Source of the DNA: Desulfobacterales bacterium
GTDB lineage: Bacteria > Desulfobacterota > Desulfobacteria > Desulfobacterales > JAIPEE01
DNA length: 64,000 nucleotides
Direction of reading: 5' to 3'
Assembly: GCA_021737275.1 (NCBI GenBank)
Contig: JAIPEE010000017.1
Coordinates: 1 to 64,000, forward strand
The position numbers and the translations under genes were made by a program. Shown piece after piece: positions 8,640 to 17,955 of the stretch. The notes under the pieces were generated by a model. That model saw nothing but the letters and a program-made list of their open reading frames with translations, searched no databases and was not told the origin of the DNA. Position 1 is the stretch's first letter; each line of letters starts with the position of its first letter.

Positions 8640-9538
8640 TAAACAAGATGTTTGAACTGAGTATTTATCTTGAAACCAGACGTGTTGAGATTGACAGAGC
8701 ACTTCAAAAATTTTTTGAAAAAGGTTCGATGCTTGAAAAAGCAATGAGATACTCTTTAATGGCAGGTGGAAAAAGAGTTCGCCCTATTCTATGCCTGGCC
8801 GCATTTGATGCTGTTAACGGCGACCCGGCGCATTTTGATATGGCCTTGAATACGGCATGTGCGCTTGAAATGATACATACGTATTCACTTATCCATGACG
8901 ATTTGCCGGCTATGGACAATGATGATGTGAGGCGCGGTAAACCCACATGCCATAAAGCCTTTAATGATGCGACAGCCATTCTTGCCGGTGATGCCCTTTT
9001 AACAACTGCATTTGAGGTGCTTGCAAGCGAAAGCAGCTTGGATGGCAATACGCTTTTTACTCAATTAGAGGTTATACGTGCTATTTCAAGGGCTGCAGGT
9101 TTTCAGGGCATGATAGAGGGGCAGATGATTGATATTTCATCGGAAAAAAAGATTTTAACGTCAGATGAACTTAAAAATTTACACGCCCTGAAAACAGGTG
9201 CACTGATAAAAGTATCGCTATACACCGGTGCTATTATTGGTAATGCCAACAAAGATCAGATTGAAAACCTTTGCGAATATGGTGCTAATATCGGTCTGGC
9301 ATTTCAACTTGCTGATGATATATTAAATATTGAAGGTGATCCTGAAGTGATGGGAAAAGCTGTGGGTACTGACAGCGCACTCAAAAAGAGCACATATCCC
9401 TCAATTCTGGGTATCGACAAATCTCGGGCGTTAGCCGTTAAACTCATTGATTCAGCCTTGCATGCCATTGATAATTTTGATAACAAATCTGACCCGCTGC
9501 GATCAATTGCACGCTATATAATTAGCAGAAAGAAATAA
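8636..9538 (+). CDS. ispA: Polyprenyl (farnesyl/geranylgeranyl) diphosphate synthase
   Basis: Condenses isopentenyl diphosphate with allylic diphosphates to make C15 or C20 prenyl diphosphate. The 300 residues carry the first aspartate-rich motif DDLPAMD (88-94), MAGGKRVRP before it, GxKTG as LKTGAL, and the second aspartate-rich motif as LADDILN (226-231), where the last Asp of DDxxD is Asn. This is seen in some bacterial members, so activity need not be lost. It starts inside the xseB stop (ATGA overlap) and precedes dxs, so chain-making and the first MEP-pathway enzyme are co-expressed. Confidence 0.92.
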   Translation: MINKMFELSIYLETRRVEIDRALQKFFEKGSMLEKAMRYSLMAGGKRVRPILCLAAFDAVNGDPAHFDMALNTACALEMIHTYSLIHDDLPAMDNDDVRRGKPTCHKAFNDATAILAGDALLTTAFEVLASESSLDGNTLFTQLEVIRAISRAAGFQGMIEGQMIDISSEKKILTSDELKNLHALKTGALIKVSLYTGAIIGNANKDQIENLCEYGANIGLAFQLADDILNIEGDPEVMGKAVGTDSALKKSTYPSILGIDKSRALAVKLIDSALHAIDNFDNKSDPLRSIARYIISRKK

Positions 9539-9578
9539 TCCAACACTTGATGTTGTATGAACTGAAAGTAAATATATA

Positions 9579-11459
9579 TTGGAAATATTAAATAAAATAA
9601 ATTCGCCGTCAGATTTAAAGAAATTACCAAAGTCAGAGTTGACTCAGCTTGCCGTGGAGATTCGGGAGACTATTGTTGATGTGGTATCCAAAAACGGCGG
9701 TCATCTGGCATCCAGTCTCGGCGCAGTTGAGTTGGCCATTGCCATTCATTATGTTTTTGATACGCCTGAGGATAAAGTGGTGTGGGATGTCGGCCATCAG
9801 TCCTATGCACATAAGCTTTTAACCGGTCGGAGAGATAAATTTCATACTATCCGCAAGCATGAAGGGTTGTGTGGTTTTACAAAGATAAGTGAAAGTCCCT
9901 ACGATGCCTTTACAACAGGACACAGCAGCACTTCTATTTCCGCCGGCCTTGGTATCGCATCTGCAAAATCACTACAAAAGGATGATTCCAAAGTTATAGC
10001 CGTTATCGGAGACGGTTCAATGACATCCGGTCTCGCCTATGAAGGTTTGAATCAGGCAGGCCACATCCATAAAAACCTGATTGTCATTTTAAATGACAAT
10101 GATATGTCCATTTCACCAAATGTGGGTGCCCTATCCTCTTTTTTAAGCCGCGCATTTTCAAAAAAATATCTTCAGTCATTTAAAAAAGAACTGGGTGATT
10201 TTCTGAAATCGGTGCCCAGGTTTGGGGATGATATTTATAAGCTTGCCAAACGTTCGGAAGATTCTTTTAAAACATTTATAACACCGGGTATGTTGTTTGA
10301 AGCGTTTAACTTTGACTATTTTGGGCCCATAGATGGTCATAATCTGGATCACCTTATTAATATTCTTACAAATATCAAACAACTTGAAGAGCCGGTTTTA
10401 CTGCATATCACTACTAAAAAGGGTAAGGGGTACCCACCGGCTGAAAAAAATCCGGTATATTTTCACGGTGTCGGATGTTTTGAAGTTAAAACCGGTGTCT
10501 CAACAAAATGCAGTGGTGCCCCCTCATATACCCAGATTTTTGGCCATACAATGATAGAGCTTGCTGAAAAAGATAAAAAAATTGTTGCTGTTACGGCGGC
10601 CATGCCTGAAGGAACCGGGCTTGTAAAATTTTCTGAAACTTTTCCGGACCGTTTTTATGATGTCGGTATTGCTGAACAGCATGGTGTTACCTTTGCAGCC
10701 GGTATGGCAACCCAGGGCTTGAAGCCGGTTGTTGCCATATATTCCACTTTTTTGCAACGTGCATATGATCAGATTCTTCACGATGTCTGTATTGAATCCA
10801 TTCCGGTAACATTTGCACTGGACAGAGGCGGTATTGTTGGTGAAGACGGTGCAACACATCATGGTTTGTTTGATTATTCTTATCTGCGCAGTATGCCTAA
10901 TATGGTTGTAATGGCCCCAAAAGATGAAAACGAGCTCCGCCGGATGATGGTTACAGCGATAAATCATGATGGCCCGGCTGCATTCCGCTACCCGAGGGGA
11001 ACGGTTGCCGGCGTTACCATTGATGAAGATATTTTACCAATTTCTATTGGAAAAGGTGAAATTCTGAAGGAAGGAAAAGACATACTGATTCTGGCCATAG
11101 GCCAGTCCGTTCAGGATGCCCTGATTGCATATGACCGGCTGACTGAATCCGGTATTTCAGCAACGGTTGTAAATGCCAGATTCGTAAAGCCGCTTGATGT
11201 CGAAATGATAACATCTTTGGTAAAAAAGATTCCCAGAATAATTACCGTAGAAGAGCATGTACGTCAGGGTGGCTTTGGAAGTGCGGTTCTGGAGTCTTTG
11301 TTTGATAGCGGCATAACAGGCTTTACTCTTGAACGTATTGGTATTTATGACCTGTTTGTCGAGCATGGTGATCAGAAAATTCTTCGTTCAAAATATGGTG
11401 TTGACGCTGATGCAATTATTAAAACCGCTCACAAAATATTAGATAACCCGGATGTCTGA
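9579..11459 (+). CDS. dxs: 1-deoxy-D-xylulose-5-phosphate synthase
   Basis: Thiamine-diphosphate enzyme joining pyruvate and glyceraldehyde-3-phosphate in the first step of the MEP isoprenoid pathway. At 626 residues it is full length: HLASSLGAVELAIAIHYVF, TGHSSTSIS, the TPP motif GDGSMTSG (144-151) closed by NDNDMSIS, the pyrimidine domain (YDVGIAEQHGVTFAAGMA) and a C-terminal transketolase domain. The start is a TTG at 9579; no in-frame ATG lies in the 40 bases upstream and the N-terminus then aligns with family members. The end overlaps tlyA by eight bases. Confidence 0.95.
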   Translation: MEILNKINSPSDLKKLPKSELTQLAVEIRETIVDVVSKNGGHLASSLGAVELAIAIHYVFDTPEDKVVWDVGHQSYAHKLLTGRRDKFHTIRKHEGLCGFTKISESPYDAFTTGHSSTSISAGLGIASAKSLQKDDSKVIAVIGDGSMTSGLAYEGLNQAGHIHKNLIVILNDNDMSISPNVGALSSFLSRAFSKKYLQSFKKELGDFLKSVPRFGDDIYKLAKRSEDSFKTFITPGMLFEAFNFDYFGPIDGHNLDHLINILTNIKQLEEPVLLHITTKKGKGYPPAEKNPVYFHGVGCFEVKTGVSTKCSGAPSYTQIFGHTMIELAEKDKKIVAVTAAMPEGTGLVKFSETFPDRFYDVGIAEQHGVTFAAGMATQGLKPVVAIYSTFLQRAYDQILHDVCIESIPVTFALDRGGIVGEDGATHHGLFDYSYLRSMPNMVVMAPKDENELRRMMVTAINHDGPAAFRYPRGTVAGVTIDEDILPISIGKGEILKEGKDILILAIGQSVQDALIAYDRLTESGISATVVNARFVKPLDVEMITSLVKKIPRIITVEEHVRQGGFGSAVLESLFDSGITGFTLERIGIYDLFVEHGDQKILRSKYGVDADAIIKTAHKILDNPDV

Positions 11460-12222
11460 AAAAAAAAGACTGGATATCCTTGTTGTTGAAAAAGGCCTTG
11501 CTCAAAGCCGCCGGCGTGCCCAGGCACTTATTATGGCGGGTAAGGTTTTTATAAATAATGAACCGGTAACAAAACCGGGCACATCTTTTTTAACAGATGC
11601 GGAAATTGACCTGAAACAGGATGATATCCCCTATGTCAGTCGAGGTGGCCTTAAGCTCGAAGGCGCTTTAAATAATCTTGATATTAATATTTCCGGCTGT
11701 GTCTGTATGGATGTCGGTGCATCAACCGGTGGCTTTACCGACTGTCTCCTTCAAAACGGCGCTTCAAAAGTTTATGCCGTTGATGTAGGATATGGCCAGC
11801 TTGCCTGGAAACTCAGGCAGGATGAACGTGTTGTTACCATTGAAAGAACTAACATCCGGCATATGCCGCCTGAAAAGATTCATGAACCGATCGATCTTAT
11901 AACCATAGATGTGTCGTTCATTTCTCTCAAAATTGTAGTTCCTGTGATTTTACAATATTTAAAAACGGACAGCAGGATTCTGGCACTGATTAAACCTCAG
12001 TTTGAGGTTGGAAAGGGAAAAGTTGGAAAAGGTGGTGTTGTGAAGGATCCTTCCCTTCATGAGGCTGTTATTGAAGATCTAAAACTTTTTTTTTCAGGGC
12101 TTCAACTGGTTGCTGAAAAGATAATTCCATCTCCAATACTGGGGCCGAAGGGCAACAGGGAATTTATTATTTCCTTATTATATAACGCTGATACGGCATC
12201 GGTATGTTCCGGGAAAATATAA
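11452..12222 (+). CDS. tlyA: TlyA family rRNA (cytidine-2'-O)-methyltransferase
   Basis: S-adenosylmethionine-dependent 2'-O-methyltransferase of 16S/23S rRNA. An S4 RNA-binding domain fills residues 5-65 (RLDILVVEKGLAQSRRRAQA), then an FtsJ-type Rossmann fold begins with DVGASTGGFTD (87-97). ITIDVSFISL and ALIKPQFEVG follow, as in the family. The 256 residues match the usual length. The gene overlaps dxs by eight bases; the xseAB-ispA-dxs-tlyA order is widespread in bacteria, and the link to isoprenoid synthesis is positional rather than biochemical. Confidence 0.93.
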   Translation: MSEKKRLDILVVEKGLAQSRRRAQALIMAGKVFINNEPVTKPGTSFLTDAEIDLKQDDIPYVSRGGLKLEGALNNLDINISGCVCMDVGASTGGFTDCLLQNGASKVYAVDVGYGQLAWKLRQDERVVTIERTNIRHMPPEKIHEPIDLITIDVSFISLKIVVPVILQYLKTDSRILALIKPQFEVGKGKVGKGGVVKDPSLHEAVIEDLKLFFSGLQLVAEKIIPSPILGPKGNREFIISLLYNADTASVCSGKI

Positions 12223-12381
12223 TTACCATCATTTGCTTTTTTTTGAAATAATCCGTATCTTTTCGACAACACTGATTTTGCACTTGATTTTTATCAGGTT
12301 ATTTTTGTAAAAGAGTAAGATTCTCAACGTTTTGTTAATAAAATGCTAAATTTTATATATAAATAGAGAGGAGTTTATTAC

Positions 12382-14448
12382 ATGATTGAAAAGGTAAAAA
12401 AATCAAGAAACATTGCGCTTGTTGCTCACAGTGGAGCCGGCAAAACATCTCTGGCTGAAAATATATTGTTTAAAGCCGGTGTAACGACTCGCCTGGGTAA
12501 GGTTGAAGAAGGCAACACTGCGATGGATTTTGAGCCTGAAGAGCTGAAACGGCAATCCAGTATCAGTAGTAGTTTTCACAAACTGGACTGGAAGAAGCAT
12601 CATATTACCCTGATTGATACCCCTGGTGATCAGAATTTCTTTTCTGATACAAAATCATGTATGCAGGCCGGGGATTCTGCTGTGGTAATGATTGATGGTG
12701 TGGACGGTGTTAAAGTCCAGACCGAACTTGCCTGGAAGTATGCAGAAGATTTCAATATGCCCTGCATCATCTTCATTAACAAATTAGATCGGGAACGGGC
12801 TGATTTTATGCGCACATTTAATGATGCACATGAAATTTTTGATCCCAAGCCGATTATGATTCAGCTTCCGATCGGTTCAGAAAATAATTTTAAAGGTGTT
12901 GTTGATCTGGTAGCAATGAAAGCGGTTACTTATGACGCCGGCAAGGCCACAGTTGGCGATATCCCTTCGGATATGATGGATGAAGCAGAAAGCCGGAGAG
13001 AGGCGATGATTGAAAATATTGCCGAAGCTGATGATGCACTTATTGAGAAATATCTTGAAGGTGAAACGCTTACCGATGATGAGATTAAAGCTGCTTTAAA
13101 AAAGGGAACAATGGAAAGAATATTTGCACCCGTTCTTTGTGGTTCTGTTTTAAATGATATTGGAACGGACCTTCTCCTGGATTGCGTTGTCAGCTGCCTG
13201 CCCTCTCCTGCCGAACGCAGTGCATGGAAGTGTGTTGATGCTGTTTCCGGTGATGAGATCGAATGTGAGCCGGATCCGGAGGCACCATTTGCAGCATTTG
13301 TTTTTAAAACTGTTGCAGACCCGTATGCAGGCCAGCTTTCTATCTTCCGTATTGTTTCAGGTAAACTGGGAAGCGACGGCACATTTTATAATGTAAATAA
13401 AGAAACGAAAGAAAGATTTAACCAGATTCTTGGAATTGCCGGAAAGGAACAGAAACAGATATCTGAAGCCGGCCCCGGATCAATAGTTGCTGTAGCAAAA
13501 CTGAAGGATACCAAAACAGGTGATACCCTGTGTGATGATAGCAGAAAGATTAAAATCGCCTGTACCGAGCCAATGCCGACATTGATATCTTTTGCAATTC
13601 AGGCAAAAAATCAAGGTGACGAAGATAAAATATTTTCATCGCTGTCAAAACTGATTGAAGAAGATCAGGCTTTAAAGCTTGACCGTAATGCTGAAACAAA
13701 AGAGATTCTTCTTTTAGGGCGTGGACAAGTCCATATAGAAGCAACGGTTGAAAAACTTAAAAGAAAATTCAATGTGGATGTTCTTCTGAACACACCTAAA
13801 GTGCCTTATCGGGAAACCATTAAAAAGAAAGTCCGCGTTCAGGGTAAACATAAGAAACAGTCCGGTGGGCATGGGCAGTTCGGTGACTGCTGGATTAAAA
13901 TGGAACCGATGCCAAGAGGTGGCGGATTTGAATTTGTTGACGCGATTGTCGGTGGTTCCATTCCTAAAACCTATATACCTGCAGTTGAAAAAGGTATTGT
14001 GGAAGCTGCCGTAAAGGGCGTGCTTGCCGGCTTTCCGACAGTAGATTTCAGGGTTATACTTGATGACGGCTCTTTCCATGCGGTTGACTCATCAGAAATG
14101 GCCTTCAAGATTGCCGGTTCACTGGCATTCAAAAAAGCAATTGAAGAGGCAAAACCGGTTCTACTTGAACCTATAATGAAAGTAGCTGTAACTGTTCCGG
14201 ATGATTTTATGGGCGATATTATGGGTGACCTTAACAGTCGTCGCGGCCGTGTTCTGGGTATGGACAGTGAGGGTAAAAATCAGGTGGTTAATGCCAATGT
14301 GCCGCTTTCAGAGTTTTTGACATATGCACCGGATCTTACTTCAATGACGGGTGGACGCGGTATTTTTACAATGGAATTTTCCCATTATGATGAGGTCCCT
14401 GCACAAATATCACAAAAGCTTGTAGAAGAACTCAATAAAGAAAAGTAA
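12382..14448 (+). CDS. Elongation factor G-like protein (EF-G II subfamily)
   Basis: Translational GTPase of 688 residues with five EF-G domains but a divergent G domain. The P-loop is AHSGAGKT (15-22), DTPGD stands in place of DTPGH, and NKLD is intact. The G2/switch I segment, normally RGITI, reads QSSIS within ELKRQSSIS. Domain IV retains KKQSGGHGQFGD and domain V ends with YDEVPAQI. These traits match the EF-G II/EF-G-2 group (for example Thermus EF-G-2), whose role is unclear, rather than the main translocase. RBS GAGAGGAG lies eight or nine bases before ATG 12382. It is a single-gene unit ended by a strong terminator. A second, mitochondrial-type EF-G is at 37059. Confidence 0.88.
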   Translation: MIEKVKKSRNIALVAHSGAGKTSLAENILFKAGVTTRLGKVEEGNTAMDFEPEELKRQSSISSSFHKLDWKKHHITLIDTPGDQNFFSDTKSCMQAGDSAVVMIDGVDGVKVQTELAWKYAEDFNMPCIIFINKLDRERADFMRTFNDAHEIFDPKPIMIQLPIGSENNFKGVVDLVAMKAVTYDAGKATVGDIPSDMMDEAESRREAMIENIAEADDALIEKYLEGETLTDDEIKAALKKGTMERIFAPVLCGSVLNDIGTDLLLDCVVSCLPSPAERSAWKCVDAVSGDEIECEPDPEAPFAAFVFKTVADPYAGQLSIFRIVSGKLGSDGTFYNVNKETKERFNQILGIAGKEQKQISEAGPGSIVAVAKLKDTKTGDTLCDDSRKIKIACTEPMPTLISFAIQAKNQGDEDKIFSSLSKLIEEDQALKLDRNAETKEILLLGRGQVHIEATVEKLKRKFNVDVLLNTPKVPYRETIKKKVRVQGKHKKQSGGHGQFGDCWIKMEPMPRGGGFEFVDAIVGGSIPKTYIPAVEKGIVEAAVKGVLAGFPTVDFRVILDDGSFHAVDSSEMAFKIAGSLAFKKAIEEAKPVLLEPIMKVAVTVPDDFMGDIMGDLNSRRGRVLGMDSEGKNQVVNANVPLSEFLTYAPDLTSMTGGRGIFTMEFSHYDEVPAQISQKLVEELNKEK

Positions 14449-14460
14449 TCATGTAAATTA

Positions 14461-14497
14461 ATCGGGAGATCACATTTTTTGATCTCCCGATTTTTTA
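14461..14497 (+). terminator. Rho-independent terminator after the EF-G II gene
   Basis: ATCGGGAGATCA (14461-14472) pairs perfectly with TGATCTCCCGAT (14480-14491) and runs straight into six T residues. This is a textbook intrinsic terminator. Confidence 0.9.
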
Positions 14498-14567
14498 ATT
14501 TCTCGCCAAAACTCATTTTTTTTCAGTATTTCATTTATAATTAATTCAGTATATATTGGATAGAATT

Positions 14568-14990
14568 GTGGACGAAAAAATCAAAAAGTCAATATTTGAT
14601 GCCGTTGAAAAAGAACCCCTTGCACGCACGTTGGGAATCCGTCTCGTAGCGCTTGATACCGGCTATTCTTTTGTTGAGATGAAATATGACCCGGCAAAAA
14701 TGGACAATATTTATTCAATGGCTCATGGCGGTGCTGTGTATGCACTTATTGATGAAGCTTTTGAAACTGCCGGCCAGACCCATGGTACTGTTGCGGTTGC
14801 TTTGAATGTAAATGTTACATATGCGGCCAGTCCGACAAAAGGTGTCATACTGAAAGCTGTTGCCAAAGAGATTAATAAAACCGGAAAAACAGCCAGTTAT
14901 GACATCAGCGTTACAGAAGATAACGGCAAGCTGATCGCTACCTGCCATGCACTTGCTTACAGAACCGGAAAGCCGATTCCATTTTTATAA
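14568..14990 (+). CDS. PaaI family hotdog-fold thioesterase
   Basis: Small acyl-CoA thioesterase of the hotdog fold, probably hydrolysing phenylacetyl- or other aromatic or medium-chain acyl-CoA. Features are the HGGAVYALIDEAFE active-site region, where the Asp/Glu after the helix is catalytic in PaaI, then VALNVNVTYAASPTKG and ISVTEDNGKLIATCHALAYR. I choose GTG 14568 because a GGA motif lies seven bases upstream and the resulting MDEKIKKSIFDAVEKEP aligns with typical N-termini. An in-frame TTG at 14556 would add four residues and has no Shine-Dalgarno sequence. Neighbours give no substrate clue. Confidence 0.85.
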   Translation: MDEKIKKSIFDAVEKEPLARTLGIRLVALDTGYSFVEMKYDPAKMDNIYSMAHGGAVYALIDEAFETAGQTHGTVAVALNVNVTYAASPTKGVILKAVAKEINKTGKTASYDISVTEDNGKLIATCHALAYRTGKPIPFL

Positions 14991-15121
14991 AAAGAGAAAG
15001 CTCAATAAGTTTGAAATGCCTTAAATTCCGGAACCTGACAAGTTGACATCCAGATAAATCCGGATTAAATACCACCATTAAAATATTTGATTGTTTTATT
15101 AAAAAAAATCGGAGGTCAATT

Positions 15122-15550
15122 TTGCATTCAAAAATTCTTGTATTTCATTTTCCGATAACAAAATCACAAACACCGCTGGTTTGCATGCTGGCTAAAGATT
15201 TTGACCTTACTTTTAATATATTGAACGCTACCATACTTCCCCGCAAGGAAGGCGTTATGGTCCTTGAGTTGTCCGGATCAAGAAAAAACTTCAATGAAGG
15301 TGTTCAGTTTTTAAAAGATCATGGCGTAATTGTTCAGAATGCCTCACAGGAAGTTAAGCGTATAAGAAAGAAATGCACTCACTGTGGCGCTTGTACTGCC
15401 GTCTGCCCTACCGGCGCATTGGCGGTTGAACGACCTGAGATGAGAGTTGTTTTTGATCAGCAAAAATGCAGTGTCTGTAAACTTTGTATTCCCACTTGTC
15501 CAACCAGGGCAATGGAAGTTCGATTGTTAAGCGATGAAATTCTTGAATGA
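15122..15550 (+). CDS. NIL domain plus 2x[4Fe-4S] ferredoxin protein
   Basis: A 142-residue protein with an N-terminal NIL domain (1-75; ligand-binding ACT-like fold also found at the C-terminus of MetN) and a bacterial-type ferredoxin. The two clusters are ligated by C85, C88, C91, C95 and C116, C119, C122, C126 (CTHCGACTAVCP and CSVCKLCIPTCP). The start is TTG 15122, set by GGAGGT five bases upstream. The stop overlaps the mnmA start (ATGA), so the two are coupled. In methanogens a NIL-ferredoxin takes part in sulfide incorporation into homocysteine. A sulfur or electron supply role for the adjacent tRNA thiolase is my inference. Confidence 0.88.
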   Translation: MHSKILVFHFPITKSQTPLVCMLAKDFDLTFNILNATILPRKEGVMVLELSGSRKNFNEGVQFLKDHGVIVQNASQEVKRIRKKCTHCGACTAVCPTGALAVERPEMRVVFDQQKCSVCKLCIPTCPTRAMEVRLLSDEILE

Positions 15551-16608
15551 AGCATAAAGTTGCCATTGCGTTAAGTGGCGGGGTTGATTCTCTTGTCGCT
15601 GCACATATTCTGAAATCAAAGGGATATGAAGTTTTTGGAGTTCATTTTTTAACAGGATACACTCCCTACCCTAATCTCTCTTTAAACAATCGTTATACAG
15701 ATCAGCTCATATCATACCTGAAATCATCTCTTGGAATCGAGGTATATGTCTATGATTACAGAAAAGAGTTTCAGAAACAGGTAATTGATTACTTTGTTGA
15801 TACGTATCAGGCCGGCAAAACACCCAATCCGTGTATTCAATGTAATGCGACAATAAAATTTGGCATTATGATGGATAAAGCCATGCAACTTGATTCAGAT
15901 CATCTTGCGACAGGCCACTATGCAAATATAAATAAGGATAAATCAGGTACTTGCCATTTATTAAAAGGTTTTGATTTAGGAAAAGATCAGTCGTACTTTT
16001 TAAGTCGTTTATCTCAGAGGCAGCTCTCTTATGCCCTCTTTCCACTTTCAGGTTATACAAAAGATCAAACGAGACAATATGCCGAAAAAAAAGGGTTAAC
16101 CCCTTTTACTAAAGCTGAAAGTCAGGACATCTGTTTTATCCCGAGCAATAATTATTCAGCCTTTTTGGAAAAACAGAAAGGTTTTGATATTACGGGCGGC
16201 CCCATTAAAGATACTGATGGAAATATTATTGGCCGGCATACCGGCTTATACCATTACACAATTGGCCAGAGGCGTGGTATTAATTGCCCGGCTCCGGAAG
16301 CATATTATGTTGTTAAGCTTGATGTGGAGAGAAACTGTCTTGTTGTCGGCTTTAAAGATGCACTTTTAAAACAAACATGCCTGGTAAAAAATATTAACTG
16401 GATACATACTATTCCTGAAAAACCCGTTAAACTTCATATCCGGATCAGATATCATCACACGGAAGTGCCCTCAACAGTTATTCCTGTTGATAATCAGACC
16501 GCCAGGATAGAATTTGAAACACCCCAATCTGCGGTAACACCGGGTCAGGGTGCAGTCTTTTATAAAGGTGATGAAATTCTTGGCGGTGGCTGGATCGATT
16601 TTGAGTAA
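15547..16608 (+). CDS. mnmA: tRNA 2-thiouridine(34) synthase MnmA, NPCxxC variant
   Basis: ATP-dependent tRNA-uridine thiolase acting on U34 of Lys, Glu and Gln tRNAs. The PP-loop SGGVDS is at 10-15, the first Cys region is NPCIQCN (94-100) and the second is SQDICFIP (192-199). TGHYA, DQSYFL and the C-terminal YTIGQRRGI beta-barrel are typical. At 353 residues it is near family length. In E. coli MnmA the position of C96 is Asp99; here C96, C99 and C196 form a three-Cys set that could ligate a [4Fe-4S] cluster. The gene is coupled to a NIL-ferredoxin and followed by another tRNA modification enzyme, mtaB. Confidence 0.9.
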   Translation: MKHKVAIALSGGVDSLVAAHILKSKGYEVFGVHFLTGYTPYPNLSLNNRYTDQLISYLKSSLGIEVYVYDYRKEFQKQVIDYFVDTYQAGKTPNPCIQCNATIKFGIMMDKAMQLDSDHLATGHYANINKDKSGTCHLLKGFDLGKDQSYFLSRLSQRQLSYALFPLSGYTKDQTRQYAEKKGLTPFTKAESQDICFIPSNNYSAFLEKQKGFDITGGPIKDTDGNIIGRHTGLYHYTIGQRRGINCPAPEAYYVVKLDVERNCLVVGFKDALLKQTCLVKNINWIHTIPEKPVKLHIRIRYHHTEVPSTVIPVDNQTARIEFETPQSAVTPGQGAVFYKGDEILGGGWIDFE

Positions 16609-16617
16609 ACTATAGAT

Positions 16618-17955
16618 ATGGCAACGTATAAAATTACAACTTTTGGCTGTAAGGTCAATCAGTGTGAGTCTGATTCAATCTGTTCCTGTATGAACTTACC
16701 GGGATGGTCATCGGCAGATAAAAATGAAACGGCGGATATCTTTATTATTAATACATGTACGGTTACACAGAAAGCTTCAATGCAGTCCCGGCAGGCTATC
16801 AGGCAGGCTATTCGTGAAAATCCGGATGCAAAAGTAATTGTTACCGGTTGCTACGCTCAGGTAAATCCTGAAGAAATTGAAGCTATTAAGGGTGTGGATG
16901 TTGTAATTGGCCAGTCTGATAAACATACAATTCCGGAAATACTTGCTGCTTTGGAAGAATCAGGTTCTGAAATTAAAAAACACAATATTACATCAATTGA
17001 AAACGAAACGGCATTCAGCCCGCTAACCATAAGCCGAACAGGAAACCGGACACGGTTTTTTCTTAAAGTTCAGGACGGCTGTAACTCTTTTTGTACTTAC
17101 TGTATTGTTCCCTATGCACGAGGCAGAGTCCGTAGCATGATGCCTGAAGAAGTAATGCGTAACCTGGAGATACTTGATAGTGAAGGTTTTAACGAAGTTG
17201 TTTTAACGGGTGTTCATCTTGGGCGTTATGGATCGGACCTGGAACCCCAAAAGAGCTTATTAGACCTCTTAAAAGAAATTGATGCGCTGTCAGGTATACA
17301 CCGATTCAGGCTGAGCTCAATAGAGCCAAAGGAACTTAGCGAAGAAATTATTGAACTGGTAAGCCTTTCAAACAAGTTTTGCCGCCATTTTCATATTCCC
17401 CTGCAAAGTGGTGATAACCATATTCTCAAACAGATGAAGCGGCCATATTCAAGAGATTATTTTAAAAAACTTGTCCTCAATATTGATAAAAAAATACCTG
17501 ACATAGCAATAGGTGCGGATGTTCTTGTCGGTTTTCCCGGTGAAACGGATACCGAATTTAACAACACATATGCGCTGATTGAATCACTTCCCGTTTCCTA
17601 CCTCCATGTTTTCCCCTTTTCCCCAAGGAAAGGAACGCCCGCCGCGAGCTTCCCGGGCCAGGTTCATTCAAAAACAATTAAGGAAAGATGCCGACTGATA
17701 CGCAGGCTTGGTTTGAAAAAGAAAGAACGGTTTTACAGCCGCTTCATTGGTAAAACCCTGAATGTTTTGGTTGAGGGAGCTGTAAAATCCTCTCCGGGCA
17801 TGATGAAGGGTTTGACTTCAAACTATCTCACTGTTTATATTGAAACAAATAAGTTTATTAAAAACACTGTTGTCCCTGTAAAAATAACACAAAAACTGAA
17901 TCCGCACACATTATTGGGAGAACTCCCTGCTAATGGAAAAGGAACAAATTTATAA
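16618..17955 (+). CDS. mtaB: tRNA t6A37 methylthiotransferase (MtaB family radical SAM enzyme)
   Basis: Adds a methylthio group to N6-threonylcarbamoyladenosine 37. The N-terminal UPF0004 domain holds the auxiliary cluster Cys C11, C47 and C78 (TFGCKVNQCE, NTCTVT, TGCYAQ); FGCKVNQ distinguishes MtaB from MiaB. The radical SAM motif is CNSFCTYC with C155, C159 and C162. The TIM barrel contains LTGVHLGRYG, HFHIPLQSGD and DVLVGFPGETD, and a short TRAM-like domain ends the 445 residues. It follows mnmA by nine bases, giving a tRNA sulfur-modification unit. Its end overlaps the HAD gene by 23 bases. Confidence 0.93.
   Translation: MATYKITTFGCKVNQCESDSICSCMNLPGWSSADKNETADIFIINTCTVTQKASMQSRQAIRQAIRENPDAKVIVTGCYAQVNPEEIEAIKGVDVVIGQSDKHTIPEILAALEESGSEIKKHNITSIENETAFSPLTISRTGNRTRFFLKVQDGCNSFCTYCIVPYARGRVRSMMPEEVMRNLEILDSEGFNEVVLTGVHLGRYGSDLEPQKSLLDLLKEIDALSGIHRFRLSSIEPKELSEEIIELVSLSNKFCRHFHIPLQSGDNHILKQMKRPYSRDYFKKLVLNIDKKIPDIAIGADVLVGFPGETDTEFNNTYALIESLPVSYLHVFPFSPRKGTPAASFPGQVHSKTIKERCRLIRRLGLKKKERFYSRFIGKTLNVLVEGAVKSSPGMMKGLTSNYLTVYIETNKFIKNTVVPVKITQKLNPHTLLGELPANGKGTNL

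Noticed and set aside
8636-9538. Loss of function of IspA from DDILN in place of DDxxD
   Set aside because: The last Asp is variable in the second motif among active homologues; the rest of the site is intact.
13154-13396. Reading frames on other phases inside EF-G, dxs, xseA and similar genes
   Set aside because: They lie inside well-supported genes, lack ribosome sites and have shadow-like composition.
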